From Macrostomum hystrix (lineage: Eukaryota; Platyhelminthes; Macrostomidae): 64,000 nucleotides of DNA. The translations under genes were made by a program, and so were the position numbers. Where the stretch lies: the NCBI GenBank assembly GCA_950097015.1, contig CATNEN010000010.1:1-64000 (forward strand), read 5' to 3'. The notes beneath the pieces are model-generated. The model searched no databases and had not been told where the DNA came from. It worked only from the letters and a program-made list of their open reading frames with translations. Positions 11,840 to 24,800 of this stretch are shown piece by piece; positions within the stretch are counted from its first letter, which is position 1; every line of letters starts with the position of its first letter.

Positions 11840-12147
11840 CTCTAGACCAATCTTATTAGCTAGCGGGCCAAAGAGAGAACCTAAAAGACGATAGCGGGCC
11901 GCATTCACTGTAGAAATCTGAGATAGATATGAGACAGAGAAGATATGACAGGGGGAAATCAAACACAGGAGAGATGAGACACATGATAGATGAGACACGG
12001 GATAGATGAGACACGGGATAGATGAGACACGGGATAGATGAAGCAGGATGTTTTAGGTGTCGGAAGGGGCAAAGGGCCGGTTATGGGAGCTTGGAGGGCC
12101 GCATCAGGCCCGCGGGCCGGAGTTTGCCGTTAGCAGCTCTAGACCAA
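11840..12147. mobile_element. Candidate non-autonomous hAT-like insertion
   Basis: An 11-base direct repeat CTCTAGACCAA lies at 11840-11850 and 12137-12147. Between the copies is a 286-bp segment whose right end is GC-rich (GGCCCGCGGGCCGGAGTTTG), a composition typical of the ends of many hAT-superfamily repeats, and whose left end also carries AGCGGGCC. A 16-bp tandem repeat (GATAGATGAGACACGG) sits in the middle. There is no transposase. hAT elements normally make 8-bp target duplications, so the extra three matching bases may be chance. The right copy overlaps the first unit of the 46-bp satellite. Confidence 0.45.
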
Positions 12148-15100
12148 CCGGTGGCTCTGAAGTATGGTAGTGGCTAAATGAATCATGGACCAACCGGTGG
12201 CTCTGAAGTATGGTAGTGGCTAAATGAATCATGGACCAACCGGTGGCTCTGAAGTATGGTAGTGGCTAAATGAATCATGGACCAACCGGTGGCTCTGAAG
12301 TATGGTAGTGGCTAAATGAATCATGGACCAACCGGTGGCTCTGAAGTATGGTAGTGGCTAAATGAATCATGGACCAACCGGTGGCTCTGAAGTATGGTAG
12401 TGGCTAAATGAATCATGGAGCAACCGGTGGCTCTGAAGTATGGTAGTGGCTAAATGAATCATGGAGCAACCGGTGGCTCTGAAGTATGGTAGTGGCTAAA
12501 TGAATCATGGAGCAACCGGTGGCTCTGAAGTATTGTAGTGGCTAAATGAATCATGGAGCAACCGGTGGCTCTGAAGTATGGTAGTGGCTAAATGAATCAT
12601 GGAGCAACCGGTGGCTCTGAAGTATGGTAGTGGCTAAATGAATCATGGAGCAACCGGTGGCTCTGAAGTATGGTAGTGGCTAAATGAATCATGGACCAAC
12701 CGGTGGCTCTGAAGTATGGTAGTGGCTAAATGAATCATGGACCAACCGGTGGCTCTGAAGTATGGTAGTGGCTAAATGAATCATGGACCAACCGGTGGCT
12801 CTGAAGTATGGTAGTGGCTAAATGAATCATGGAGCAACCGGTGGCTCTGAAGTATGGTAGTGGCTAAATGAATCATGGAGCAACCGGTGGCTCTGAAGTA
12901 TGGTAGTGGCTAAATGAATCATGGAGCAACCGGTGGCTCTGAAGTATGGTAGTAGCTAAATGAATCATGGAGCAACCGGTGGCTCTGAAGTATGGTAGTG
13001 GCTAAATGAATCATGGAGCAACCGGTGGCTCTGAAGTATGGTAGTGGCTAAATGAATCATGGAGCAACCGGTGGCTCTGAAGTATGGTAGTGGCTAAATG
13101 AATCATGGAGCAACCGGTGGCTCTGAAGTATGGTAGTAGCTAAATGAATCATGGAGCAACCGGTGGCTCTGAAGTATGGTAGTGGCTAAATGAATCATGG
13201 ACCAACCGGTGGCTCTGAAGTATGGTAGTGGCTAAATTAATCATGGAGCAACCGGTGGCTCTGAATTATGGTAGTGGCTAAATGAATCATGGACCAACCG
13301 GTGGCTCTGAAGTATGGTAGTGGCTAAATGAATCATGGAGCAACCGGTGGCTCTGAATTATGGTAGTGGCTAAATGAATCATGGACCAACCGGTGGCTCT
13401 GAAGTATGGTAGTGGCTAAATGAATCATGGAGCAACCGGTGGCTCTGAAGTATGGTAGTGGCTAAATGAATCATGGACCAACCGGTGGCTCTGAAGTATG
13501 GTAGTGGCTAAATGAATCATGGAGCAACCGGTGGCTCTGAAGTATGGTAGTGGCTAAATGAATCATGGACCAACCGGTGGCTCTGAAGTATGGTAGTAGC
13601 TAAATGAATCATGGAGCAACCGGTGGCTCTGAAGTATGGTAGTGGCTAAATGAATCATGGAGCAACCGGTGGCTCTGAAGTATGGTAGTGGCTAAATTAA
13701 TCATGGACCAACCGGTGGCTCTGAAGTATGGTAGTGGCTAAATTAATCATGGACCAACCGGTGGCTCTGAAGTATGGTAGTGGCTAAATGAATCATGGAC
13801 CAACCGGTGGCTCTGAAGTATGGTAGTGGCTAAATTAATCATGGACCAACCGGTGGCTCTGAAGTATGGTAGTGGCTAAATTAATCATGGACCAACCGGT
13901 GGCTCTGAAGTATGGTAGTGGCTAAATGAATCATGGACCAACCGGTGGCTCTGAAGTATGGTAGTGGCTAAATGAATCATGGAGCAACCGGTGGCTCTGA
14001 AGTATGGTAGTGGCTAAATGAATCATGGACCAACCGGTGGCTCTGAAGTATGGTAGTGGCTAAATGAATCATGGACCAACCGGTGGCTCTGAAGTATGGT
14101 AGTGGCTAAATGAATCATGGACCAACCGGTGGCTCTGAAGTATGGTAGTGGCTAAATGAATCATGGACCAACCGGTGGCTCTGAAGTATGGTAGTGGCTA
14201 AATGAATCATGGACCAACCGGTGGCTCTGAAGTATGGTAGTGGCTAAATGAATCATGGACCAACCGGTGGCTCTGAAGTATGGTAGTGGCTAAATGAATC
14301 ATGGACCAACCGGTGGCTCTGAAGTATGGTAGTGGCTAAATGAATCATGGACCAACCGGTGGCTCTGAAGTATGGTAGTGGCTAAATGAATCATGGAGCA
14401 ACCGGTGGCTCTGAAGTATGGTAGTGGCTAAATGACTCATGGACCAACCGGTGGCTCTGAAGTATGGTAGTGGCTAAATGAATCATGGACCAACCGGTGG
14501 CTCTGAAGTATGGTAGTGGCTAAATGAATCATGGACCAACCGGTGGCTCTGAAGTATGGTAGTGGCTAAATGAATCATGGACCAACCGGTGGCTCTGAAG
14601 TATGGTAGTGGCTAAATGAATCATGGAGCAACCGGTGGCTCTGAAGTATGGTAGTGGCTAAATGAATCATGGACCAACCGGTGGCTCTGAAGTATGGTAG
14701 TGGCAAAATGAATCATGGACCAACCGGTGGCTCTGAAGTATGGTAGTGGCTAAATGAATCATGGAGCAACCGGTGGCTCTGAAGTATGGTAGTAGCTAAA
14801 TGAATCATGGAGCAACCGGTGGCTCTGAAGTATGGTAGTGGCTAAATGAATCATGGACCAACCGGTGGCTCTGAAGTATGGTAGTGGCTAAATGAATCAT
14901 GGACCAACCGGTGGCTCTGAAGTATGGTAGTGGCTAAATGAATCATGGAGCAACCGGTGGCTCTGAAGTATGGTAGTGGCTAAATGAATCATGGACCAAC
15001 CGGTGGCTCTGAAGTATGGTAGTGGCTAAATGAATCATGGACCAACCGGTGGCTCTGAAGTATGGTAGTGGCTAAATGAATCATGGAGCAACCGGTGGCT

Positions 15101-17808
15101 CTGAAGTATGGTAGTGGCTAAATGAATCATGGAGCAACCGGTGGCTCTGAAGTATGGTAGTGGCTAAATGAATCATGGACCAACCGGTGGCTCTGAAGTA
15201 TGGTAGTGGCTAAATGAATCATGGACCAACCGGTGGCTCTGAAGTATGGTAGTGGCTAAATGAATCATGGACCAACCGGTGGCTCTGAAGTATGGTAGTG
15301 GCTAAATGAATCATGGACCAACCGGTGGCTCTGAAGTATGGTAGTGGCTAAATGAATCATGGAGCAACCGGTGGCTCTGAAGTATGGTAGTGGCTAAATG
15401 AATCATGGAGCAACCGGTGGCTCTGAAGTATGGTAGTGGCTAAATGAATCATGGACCAACCGGTGGCTCTGAAGTATGGTAGTGGCTAAATGAATCATGG
15501 ACCAACCGGTGGCTCTGAAGTATGGTAGTGGCTAAATGAATCATGGACCAACCGGTGGCTCTGAAGTATGGTAGTGGCTAAATGAATCATGGACCAACCG
15601 GTGGCTCTGAAGTATGGTAGTGGCTAAATGAATCATGGACCAACCGGTGGCTCTGAAGTATGGTAGTGGCTAAATGAATCATGGACCAACCGGTGGCTCT
15701 GAAGTATGGTAGTGGCTAAATTAATCATGGACCAACCGGTGGCTCTGAAGTATGGTAGTGGCTAAATGAATCATGGAGCAACCGGTGGCTCTGAAGTATG
15801 GTAGTGGCTAAATGAATCATGGACCAACCGGTGGCTCTGAAGTATGGTAGTGGCTAAATGAATCATGGACCAACCGGTGGCTCTGAAGTATGGTAGTGGC
15901 TAAATGAATCATGGAGCAACCGGTGGCTCTGAAGTATGGTAGTGGCTAAATGAATCATGGACCAACCGGTGGCTCTGAAGTATGGTAGTGGCTAAATGAA
16001 TCATGGACCAACCGGTGGCTCTGAAGTATGGTAGTGGCTAAATTAATCATGGAGCAACCGGTGGCTCTGAAGTATGGTAGTGGCTAAATGAATCATGGAG
16101 CAACCGGTGGCTCTGAAGTATGGTAGTGGCTAAATGAATCATGGACCAACCGGTGGCTCTGAAGTATGGTAGTGGCTAAATGAATCATGGAGCAACCGGT
16201 GGCTCTGAAGTATGGTAGTGGCTAAATGAATCATGGACCAACCGGTGGCTCTGAAGTATGGTAGTGGCTAAATGAATCATGGACCAACCGGTGGCTCTGA
16301 AGTATGGTAGTGGCTAAATTAATCGTGGACCAACCGGTGGCTCTGAAGTATGGTAGTGGCTAAATTAATCATGGACCAAACCGGTGGCTCTGAAGTATGG
16401 TAGTGGCTAAATGAATCATGGACCAACCGGTGGCTCTGAAGTATGGTAGTGGCTAAATGAATCATGGACCAACCGGTGGCTCTGAAGTATGGTAGTAGCT
16501 AAATGAATCATGGACCAACCGGTGGCTCTGAAGTATGGTAGTAGCTAAATGAATCATGGACCAACCGGTGGCTCTGAAGTATGGTAGTGGCTAAATGAAT
16601 CATGGACCAACCGGTGGCTCTGAAGTATGGTAGTGGCTAAATTAATCATGGACCAACCGGTGGCTCTGAAGTATGGTAGTGGCTAAATGAATCATGGACC
16701 AACCGGTGGCTCTGAAGTATGGTAGTGGCTAAATGAATCATGGAGCAACCGGTGGCTCTGAAGTATGGTAGTGGCTAAATGAATCATGGAGCAACCGGTG
16801 GCTCTGAAGTATGGTAGTGGCTAAATGAATCATGGACCAACCGGTGGCTCTGAAGTATGGTAGTGGCTAAATGAATCATGGACCAACCGGTGGCTCTGAA
16901 GTATGGTAGTGGCTAAATGAATCATGGAGCAACCGGTGGCTCTGAAGTATGGTAGTGGCTAAATGAATCATGGACCAACCGGTGGCTCTGAAGTATGGTA
17001 GTGGCTAAATGAATCATGGACCAACCGGTGGCTCTGAAGTATGGTAGTGGCTAAATGAATCATGGACCAACCGGTGGCTCTGAAGTATGGTAGTGGCTAA
17101 ATGAATCATGGACCAACCGGTGGCTCTGAAGTATGGTAGTGGCTAAATGAATCATGGAGCAACCGGTGGCTCTGAAGTATGGTAGTGGCTAAATGAATCA
17201 TGGAGCAACCGGTGGCTCTGAAGTATGGTAGTGGCTAAATGAATCATGGACCAACCGGTGGCTCTGAAGTATGGTAGTGGCTAAATGAATCATGGACCAA
17301 CCGGTGGCTCTGAAGTATGGTAGTGGCTAAATGAATCATGGAGCAACCGGTGGCTCTGAAGTATGGTAGTGGCTAAATGAATCATGGACCAACCGGTGGC
17401 TCTGAAGTATGGTAGTGGCTAAATGAATCATGGACCAACCGGTGGCTCTGAAGTATGGTAGTGGCTAAATTAATCATGGACCAACCGGTGGCTCTGAAGT
17501 ATGGTAGTGGCTAAATGAATCATGGACCAACCGGTGGCTCTGAAGTATGGTAGTGGCTAAATGAATCATGGAGCAACCGGTGGCTCTGAAGTATGGTAGT
17601 GGCTAAATGAATCATGGACCAACCGGTGGCTCTGAAGTATGGTAGTGGCTAAATGAATCATGGACCAACCGGTGGCTCTGAAGTATGGTAGTGGCTAAAT
17701 GAATCATGGAGCAACCGGTGGCTCTGAAGTATGGTAGTGGCTAAATGAATCATGGACCAACCGGTGGCTCTGAAGTATGGTAGTGGCTAAATTAATCATG
17801 GACCAACC
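12146..17808. repeat. 46-bp satellite array, about 123 copies
   Basis: A homogeneous head-to-tail array of a 46-bp unit containing CAACCGGTGGCTCTGAAGTA. Units differ mainly at one position (GGACCAACC or GGAGCAACC), with rarer AATTAATC, TAGCTAAA and TGAATTATG forms. One unit near 16376 carries an extra A. Stop codons in every frame close it to translation. It ends abruptly at 17808 against unique sequence. Confidence 0.98.
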
Positions 17809-18854
17809 GCATCGATAGCGCCAGCAGTCTGAGTAGTCTGTGTAAAATAATTCCAAATAGCTCGTGCGATTGAAATTCGGGAATTATGAATTACAGCACA
17901 GCACTTTGGGAAGAATTATATGCCATTGTATCGTGTTGTATTTTTCTGACAGAAAACAATTATTAAAAATTATTTTGCACTTTTGTCACAAGAAAAAAAG
18001 CGTAGCCATGAAAAAAGCAAATAACCAAATAGTTTAAATTATCAGTAAAGTAAATAATACGGATTTCGAAGTGTCGGAATTCTTCACGGAAATATCACAA
18101 TAATATCTTGCTTCAACATTCATTTGCCCGCCAGCACCGCTTGAGTTCGCAGAACTCACAAGTATCTTGTTTCCAATGACGGAAAGTCCGGCAAGACCGT
18201 CAGAGTGAGCGAAAATATGGAGCGAATGCGCACACTGCACTACTGAAGAAGCTAGTAATGAGTAGGACAAGCGGACATGTGAAACTAGGTGAGAGAACAC
18301 AAGAGAACGACATAGGTGGGGATTCCAGCCCTGCCGTTGTTGTCATGGATACGAAGTGCGTGGCAGTAATTTACTTTAGTGCAGGGCTCATCGATAGATG
18401 ACAGCACCTGGTCATTAGGCCGAAAAGTCACTACAGCCTTTGGAATGTGTTTGAATTCAAAGTCAAGCAAAACTCTATTGGTTATATTTTGCGGGAATGC
18501 TCATGCTCATGCTCATGCTCATGCTCATGCTCATGCTCATGCTCGCTATGATAATTTCAGCAGTTCAGCTCATCCCCCATTTAAAAGCTGGGTGAACCGA
18601 AGCAATGCAGAGATAACACAAATTCTTACAGCGGAGTCAAGAAACGAACCCCGACCTTAAAGAGAACGTCCGAGTCTCCAACTCTCAAACCCCATGGCCA
18701 CAACCCCATAGGCAATACGTGATTACCAGCCAAGCACAGGACTCTTAATGATTGGCTACCCACTGTTTCAAATTACTTAGATCTAAGTCAACAAACTGGC
18801 GGCCGACCGAAGCCGAATTGTTTGCCAAGCCTTCATGCGCAATCGACGCATTCG
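17809..18854. other. Spacer downstream of RPGR with weak coding-like segments
   Basis: This holds the RPGR 3' flank. Two minus-strand open segments (18470-18285 and about 18300-18034) read as ordinary-looking protein but are in different frames, have no clear start, and match no family I recognise. They could be a broken exon pair or chance. A hexanucleotide run (GCTCAT, eight copies) is at 18497-18545. Confidence 0.4.
18497..18545. repeat. (GCTCAT)n microsatellite
   Basis: Eight perfect copies of the hexamer GCTCAT. Confidence 0.9.
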
Positions 18855-21800
18855 CTACAGGATCTGACACGAGCGGCTACCGCCTGCGGACTTCGGGGCC
18901 GCGCTGTCCGCTGCCGTGCCGTTCTGCTCCGCGCTCGCTGGAGCTTCGCCACCCTCGGCAGTAGCCGATGCAGCCGGAGCCTCCGCCGGCTTGGCGGCCG
19001 ACGCGGGCGGCGGTTTGCGCCGACGACCGCCGCAGCCGACACCGGACACCGCGCCGCCCGAACCCGCTTCCTCGGCAGGAGCCGAGTCGGTCGCTGGGCC
19101 ATCGGTGGCATCCACGCATACGGCAGCTCCGGCTGTTTCGACGGGCGTCGCGGATGCTGGCGGAGGTTGCCGTCGCCCCCGGCCACAGCCAACGCCCTTG
19201 GCCAGGCCCGCTGGCGGAGCGGTGCCTTCAGCAATCGGCTGCGGTGCAGGCGGCGTCTGCTGCGGAGCCTCTGTCGCTGGCGGCGCCGCTGCTGCCACCG
19301 ACGTTTCCGTTCCAGCAGCATTCGCTGGCTTTGCCTGGGTTGCCGCCGCCGATGCTACTGCTGCTGGTGCTGCTGCTGCCGCTGCTGATGCTGCTGGAGC
19401 AGGCTGCTGCTGTGGCAGCTTCTGAGTCTGCAAGAATGGTAGCGCATTGTGACTTCGCTGCTTGGTGCCAGCAAGTAAAAACGGCCCTCATACCTGGGCA
19501 GCAAACTGCTGAGAGGGCGGAGGCAGCTGCGGCGGCGGCAGCTGCGGCGGCGGCGGCAGCTTAGGTCGACGTCGTTTTCCGCTGCCCTTCTTCTTCGGTG
19601 CTGTCAAATCGGCGTAGGTCGCATCATCCTCTTGGTCGGCAACTTTCACCTGGACATCGGTTTTGTGCTTCTAATATTAGACAAAGGCTAATGCTTCAGC
19701 CGCTTGCTTTCCATACAGATGCATACCTTTGTCTCAATTCGCTTTCTTGGCAACGGTTTCACCAACTCCTTGACCTCCGCCTCAGCTGCCTGGTCTTCCT
19801 CGGTGTCCGGCGATAGCTCGCCAGGTGGCTCCAGCAGGTTGTCGAACTGGAGTTTGGATTTTTCAGATTAGATCTCCGATCCCTGATCTCCGATCCCTGA
19901 TCTCCGATCCCTGATCTCCGATCCCTGATCTCCGATCCCTGATCTCCGATCCCTGATCTCCGATCCCTGATCTCCGATCCCTGATCTCCGATCCCTGATC
20001 ACCGATCCCTGATCTCCGATCCCTGATCTCCGATCCCTGATCTCCGATCCCTGATCTCCGATCCCTGATCTCCGATCCCTGATCTCCGATCCCTGATCTC
20101 CGATCCCTGATCTCCGATCCCTGATCTCCGATCCCTGATCTCCGATCCCTGATCTCCGATCCCTGATCTCCGATCCCTGATCTCCGATCCCTGATCTCCG
20201 ATCCCTGATCTCCGATCCCTGATCTCCGATCCCTGATCTCCGATCCCTGATCTCCGATCCCTGATCTCCGATCCCTGATCTCCGATCCCTGATCTCCGAT
20301 CCCTGATCTCCGATCCCTGATCTCCGATCCCTGATCTCCGATCCCTGATCTCCGATCCCTGATCTCCGATCCCTGATCTCCGATCCCTGATCTCCGATCC
20401 CTGATCTCCGATCCCTGATCTCCGATCCCTGATCTCCGATCCCTGATCTCCGATCCCTGATCTCCGATCCCTGATCTCCGATCCCTGATCTCCGATCCCT
20501 GATCTCCGATCCCTGATCTCCGATCCCTGATCTCCGATCCCTGATCTCCGATCCCTGATCTCCGATCCCTGATCTCCGATCCCTGATCTCACCTGGGTGA
20601 TGGCCATCACATGCGGTGGTATAGGCCCGTCTTCGACTGTGTCGCTAGTCTCTGGCTCGGCTGCCTTAGCACTGCCGCCATGAGTTGGCGAGTCGATAAG
20701 GACGCCGGGCTGGCACTCAGTTGCCGACTGGGTCTGCGGGCGGGCATCAGATTCCCAGACTGACAGCTCAAACCCGACTCTCGGAAGCTGTATTCAGATT
20801 CAGATATCCTTTCCCAAATTAGTCTCACCTTTGTTTGAATTATTTCTTCTTCGGCAGTTGATTTTTTCGCGTCTAAAATTTGAAAGTGCTTCTAGGGTAA
20901 CAATATTGAATTGCTGATCCACCTCAGTGGGTGTTGGGCTCAGTGGGTGTTGGGCTCAGTGGGTGGTGGGCTCAGTGGGTGGTGGGCTCAGTGGGTGTTG
21001 GGCTCAGTGGGTGTTGGGCTCAGTGGGTGTTGGGCTCAGTGGGTGTTGGGCTCAGTGGGTGGTGGGCTCAGTGGGTGGTGGGCTCAGTGGGTGGTGGGCT
21101 CAGTGGGTGTTGGGCTCAGTGGGTGTTGGGCTCAGTGGGTGTTGGGCTCAGTGGGTGTTGGGCTCAGTGGGTGTTGGGCTCAGTGGGTGGTGGGCTCAGT
21201 GGGCAGTGCATGCCTCTCACTTACGCTTCACTGGGCGCAGCAGATCAAAGGTTGCCGCAAAGTTGCCAAGGTCACCATTTGCACCTCCCCCGTCCACGCT
21301 GTCAGTCGGGCCCAGCGATTGGCGGTTGGACTCGTGGTACTTCATCCGGGAGCGGGTGCTCCGGCGCAGCAGCAGTGTGGCAGACAGGCCGTCTGACTCA
21401 ACCGGGCTGGGCATCGTTGCCGCCAGGTTGCGTGACAGCGGCCGCGGGCTCATCGCCGAAATCGGATCGAGAGGATCGTCCGCCAGAAAGGGGACTTCGC
21501 CTTCGGCGGCCACCAGAGCAGCCAGTTCCGGATCGTCCGGCGACCTCGGCGCCGCCAGCACCAGGGTTAGCAAGGTGCCGCAAACGGCTCGGCGGACGCG
21601 CAATCGGGCAAGAGCCTCCGTGCGAAACGGCCGGTACTGATTGGTCTGGCCGCGGCGTGACACGGGTCCGAGCTTGCCGTGCAGGGCGTCGCCGAAGGTG
21701 AAGAGGTGTCCGGACCGGCCGCTCACGCATGCCGAGTGTCGCTCGCCTGCCGATATGCCTTAAGATTTTTTGAGGTAGCGGTAGCTGGGTGTAATGGAGT

Positions 21801-24800
21801 GAGGTGGTGGGTGCCGATTTTAGGGAATGGAGTGGGTGCTGAGGGTAAGGGAGTGTGGTGGTGGGTGCTGAGGGTAGGAGTGGGGTGGGTGCTGAGGGTA
21901 AGGGAGTGAGGTAGTTGTGCCGATGTTAGGGAATGGGGTGTGTGCTGAGGGTAAGGGAGTGAGGTGGTGGGTGCCGATGATAGGGAGTGAGGTGGGTGCT
22001 GAGGGTAAGGGAGTGAGGTAGTTGTGCCGAGGGTAGGGAGTGAGGTTGGGTTGCTGAGGGTAGGGAGTAAGGGTAAGGCAGTGAGGTGGTTGGTGCTGGG
22101 TGTAGGTAGTGAGGCTATGGGTGCTGAGGGTAGGGAGTGAGGTGGGCTCTGAAGCAAAATGCGTACAATGAGAGTGTATTGGTGTTTTCATGCATGCTAA
22201 ACTCTAGAATTTTCTCACTGGTCAGTTCCACATCGTCAACAGCGACCACAGGCGTCAAGAGTGGCGCATAGAGCCGGTCGGTGCCCAGGCCAAGCTGGCC
22301 GCATTCGCCGGTGCCGCAGGAGACCAGGCGACCGGCCTCTGTAAGAACCAGCGTGTGCTGCAGCCCGCAGGCCACGGAGCGAGCCATCTGGCCGTCCGGC
22401 AATGGAACCTGTTATTATTATTTTTTTTATTTTGAATCAAACTGAATCAGCGCGATTGAATTTTAACTTAAGAAAAAAATCCTGCTGAACCCTAAAACAG
22501 GGCACACTTCGGATTCCATCGTGTTGCAATTTTCCTTAGGTGGTATTCCCCAGATGGGATTCACATCGGTGGGATTTCCTGATGGGATTCCCCTAAGGAG
22601 ATGGGATTCTCACCGATGGAATTCTCCTTAACAACGGGTTATTTCAAATGCCCGTGCTATACCCGTACCCATGATTAAATTTTAATATCTATTTTTTGAA
22701 CAGATTCAGAGCGATGTTACTTGTTCTTGTCACCAGGGCCTTCAACAAGAACCGCTGAATATCTCGACGATGCTATCGTCGGACGGCTTTGAAAATTTAT
22801 TCTTCGCATAGGGCGGAAAATTTTGATGCAAATGGTGGACTTTTACGGAAATCAGTGATTCGGTTTGGGAGCCATCGTGAAGTAGGAAGGGGGTATTTGA
22901 AATAGCCCGTGGTCTTTCCCCAAGGGGATTTCATGATTCCTATTTTTTAACCCTGCCTGGATTCCATTTTTTAGGTGGCGTGCTTCCTCTGAATATCATG
23001 ATTCTAACTCGTTTGTATACTCATGGATTATCTTTTGTTGATTGTGCGGGATTCCCCCAAGTGCGATTCCGTTGGATCCTCAAAAAATAAACCAGCCAAA
23101 CCGAGGCGCGGCGCACCCGCTGCGGCGTGTAGAAGTACTCCTCGGAACCCGGCAGGCCCAGCTTGCCGCCCTCGCTCTCGCCCCAGGCGTAGACCTGGCC
23201 GCCGGCCACAACGCAGACAACGTGATAGGCCCCGGCCGCAACCGACACCGCGCGGTCGGGCAGCTCCACCTGGACGAGGACGTCGCGAGATTCTTCGAGT
23301 CCGGCGCCCTGGCCAAGGCAGCCCTCGGCGTTGGAGCCCCAGGCGAACAGCTCCCCTGGGTTCGAGGATGCGACAGAACTGGTGTTTGAGCAGTCTCTGG
23401 TGTTTGAGCAGTCTCTGGTTTTTGAGGAGTCTCTGGTTTTTGAGCAGTCTCTGGTGTTTGAGCAGTCTCTATGTTTGAGCAGTCTTAAATCAAATCTCAT
23501 CGGAGACCCGCTGTTTTAGTATCTGAAGGCTCAAATTTATTAAAAGCATGTTCTTTCTCACTTTCACTCACCCTGCTTAGTGAGCAGCAGGCTGAACGAG
23601 CGCCCGGCCACGAGCTCCTTGACCTCCTTGCCGGCCAGGTGCTTCAGCTCCACAGGCTCCGGCCAGTCGGCCGACTCGCCAATCAGCTGGCCGTCCGAGT
23701 TGTTCCCGAAGCCGTAGAAGCCGCCGCCCTCCAGCGCCACCAGCGAGTGCGTTGGGCCGCAGGCCACCCTCAGCGCCCGATGGTTGGCCTCGCGGAGCCG
23801 CTTCACGCAGGCGGGCTTGAGCTGCGGGTTCCGGTGCCCGAGCCCCAGCTGGCCATAGTCGTTTTGGCCGAAGGCGAACACCCGGCCAGAGGAGGTGGCC
23901 ACCAGCGCGTGGCCCTCGCCGCAGGCCGCCGACACGACGCTGTCGTTGCGAATGTAGAATTTCGGCGGCACGCTTTTGCCGAACGCGAAGACGGCGCCGC
24001 TGTCTGCGGTTCGAGTTTTAATCGTCAACTCTGATCGGACATCGGTTTTAACATTTTACATTTTCTTAACATTTTCTCACCCCTCACATTCAGTCTCACA
24101 AAAATGCTTGCTATGCCTCTTACAATGTGCTCAAAATTCCAAACTGCTTCTTAAGGAATTTGAGGCCTGGAGTTAGTTAAGAGTCTAGAGTGAACATATA
24201 CATTTTTACAATCCCCCTTTAATTTTTTACCGGATCTTACTGACAGAATAAGAACTTTTAAGCTTGTTAGTGCTTTGATAGTTTTTTCCATTAACAGAAT
24301 GTTTATTAATGATAAAAGTGATTTTGCTAAAAAATAAAATAGGAGCAAAGGAGTTTTTAATAAATAAAAGAAGAAGAAAAGTAGACCACTAGCATAAAAG
24401 CAAGTAAAAATGTTTTATTAAAAGGTAGTAGCGGATCTAAAATTTACTATATTAGTATATTAAAACAGCTGTTAGTTTGTCGTTTTTAATACTAAGATAT
24501 AAAGACTAACATGTGTTTAGCTATATTGACAAGAATTAAAACATTATATTAAAGTTTTCATTTATACTAAAATCACTAAAATGAATATATAACTTCATTT
24601 CCTGCTTTTATGCCCATCCTTCCTCACTTCAGCACAAAAAAATCGAATAAATGTACTGAAAAAAGAAACTTCCTGTATTTAATTGAACTTATATATATAA
24701 GCAGCAGAATAATACATAATTTGTATAAAAAATTATCTGAGAGTCTAGAAAATGTTCTAGACTTACTATCGCAGAATTTATGCAAAGGCAAAAATTCAAG

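Noticed and set aside
12146-17808. Possible CRISPR-like array (regular direct repeats)
   Set aside because: Units are contiguous with no unique spacers, and the DNA is eukaryotic; it is a satellite.
19999-20610. Minus frame of 203 codons with GDQGSEIRDRRSGI repeats
   Set aside because: Read-through of the RPGR exon donor into the 14-bp intron array; the true exon ends at 20593.
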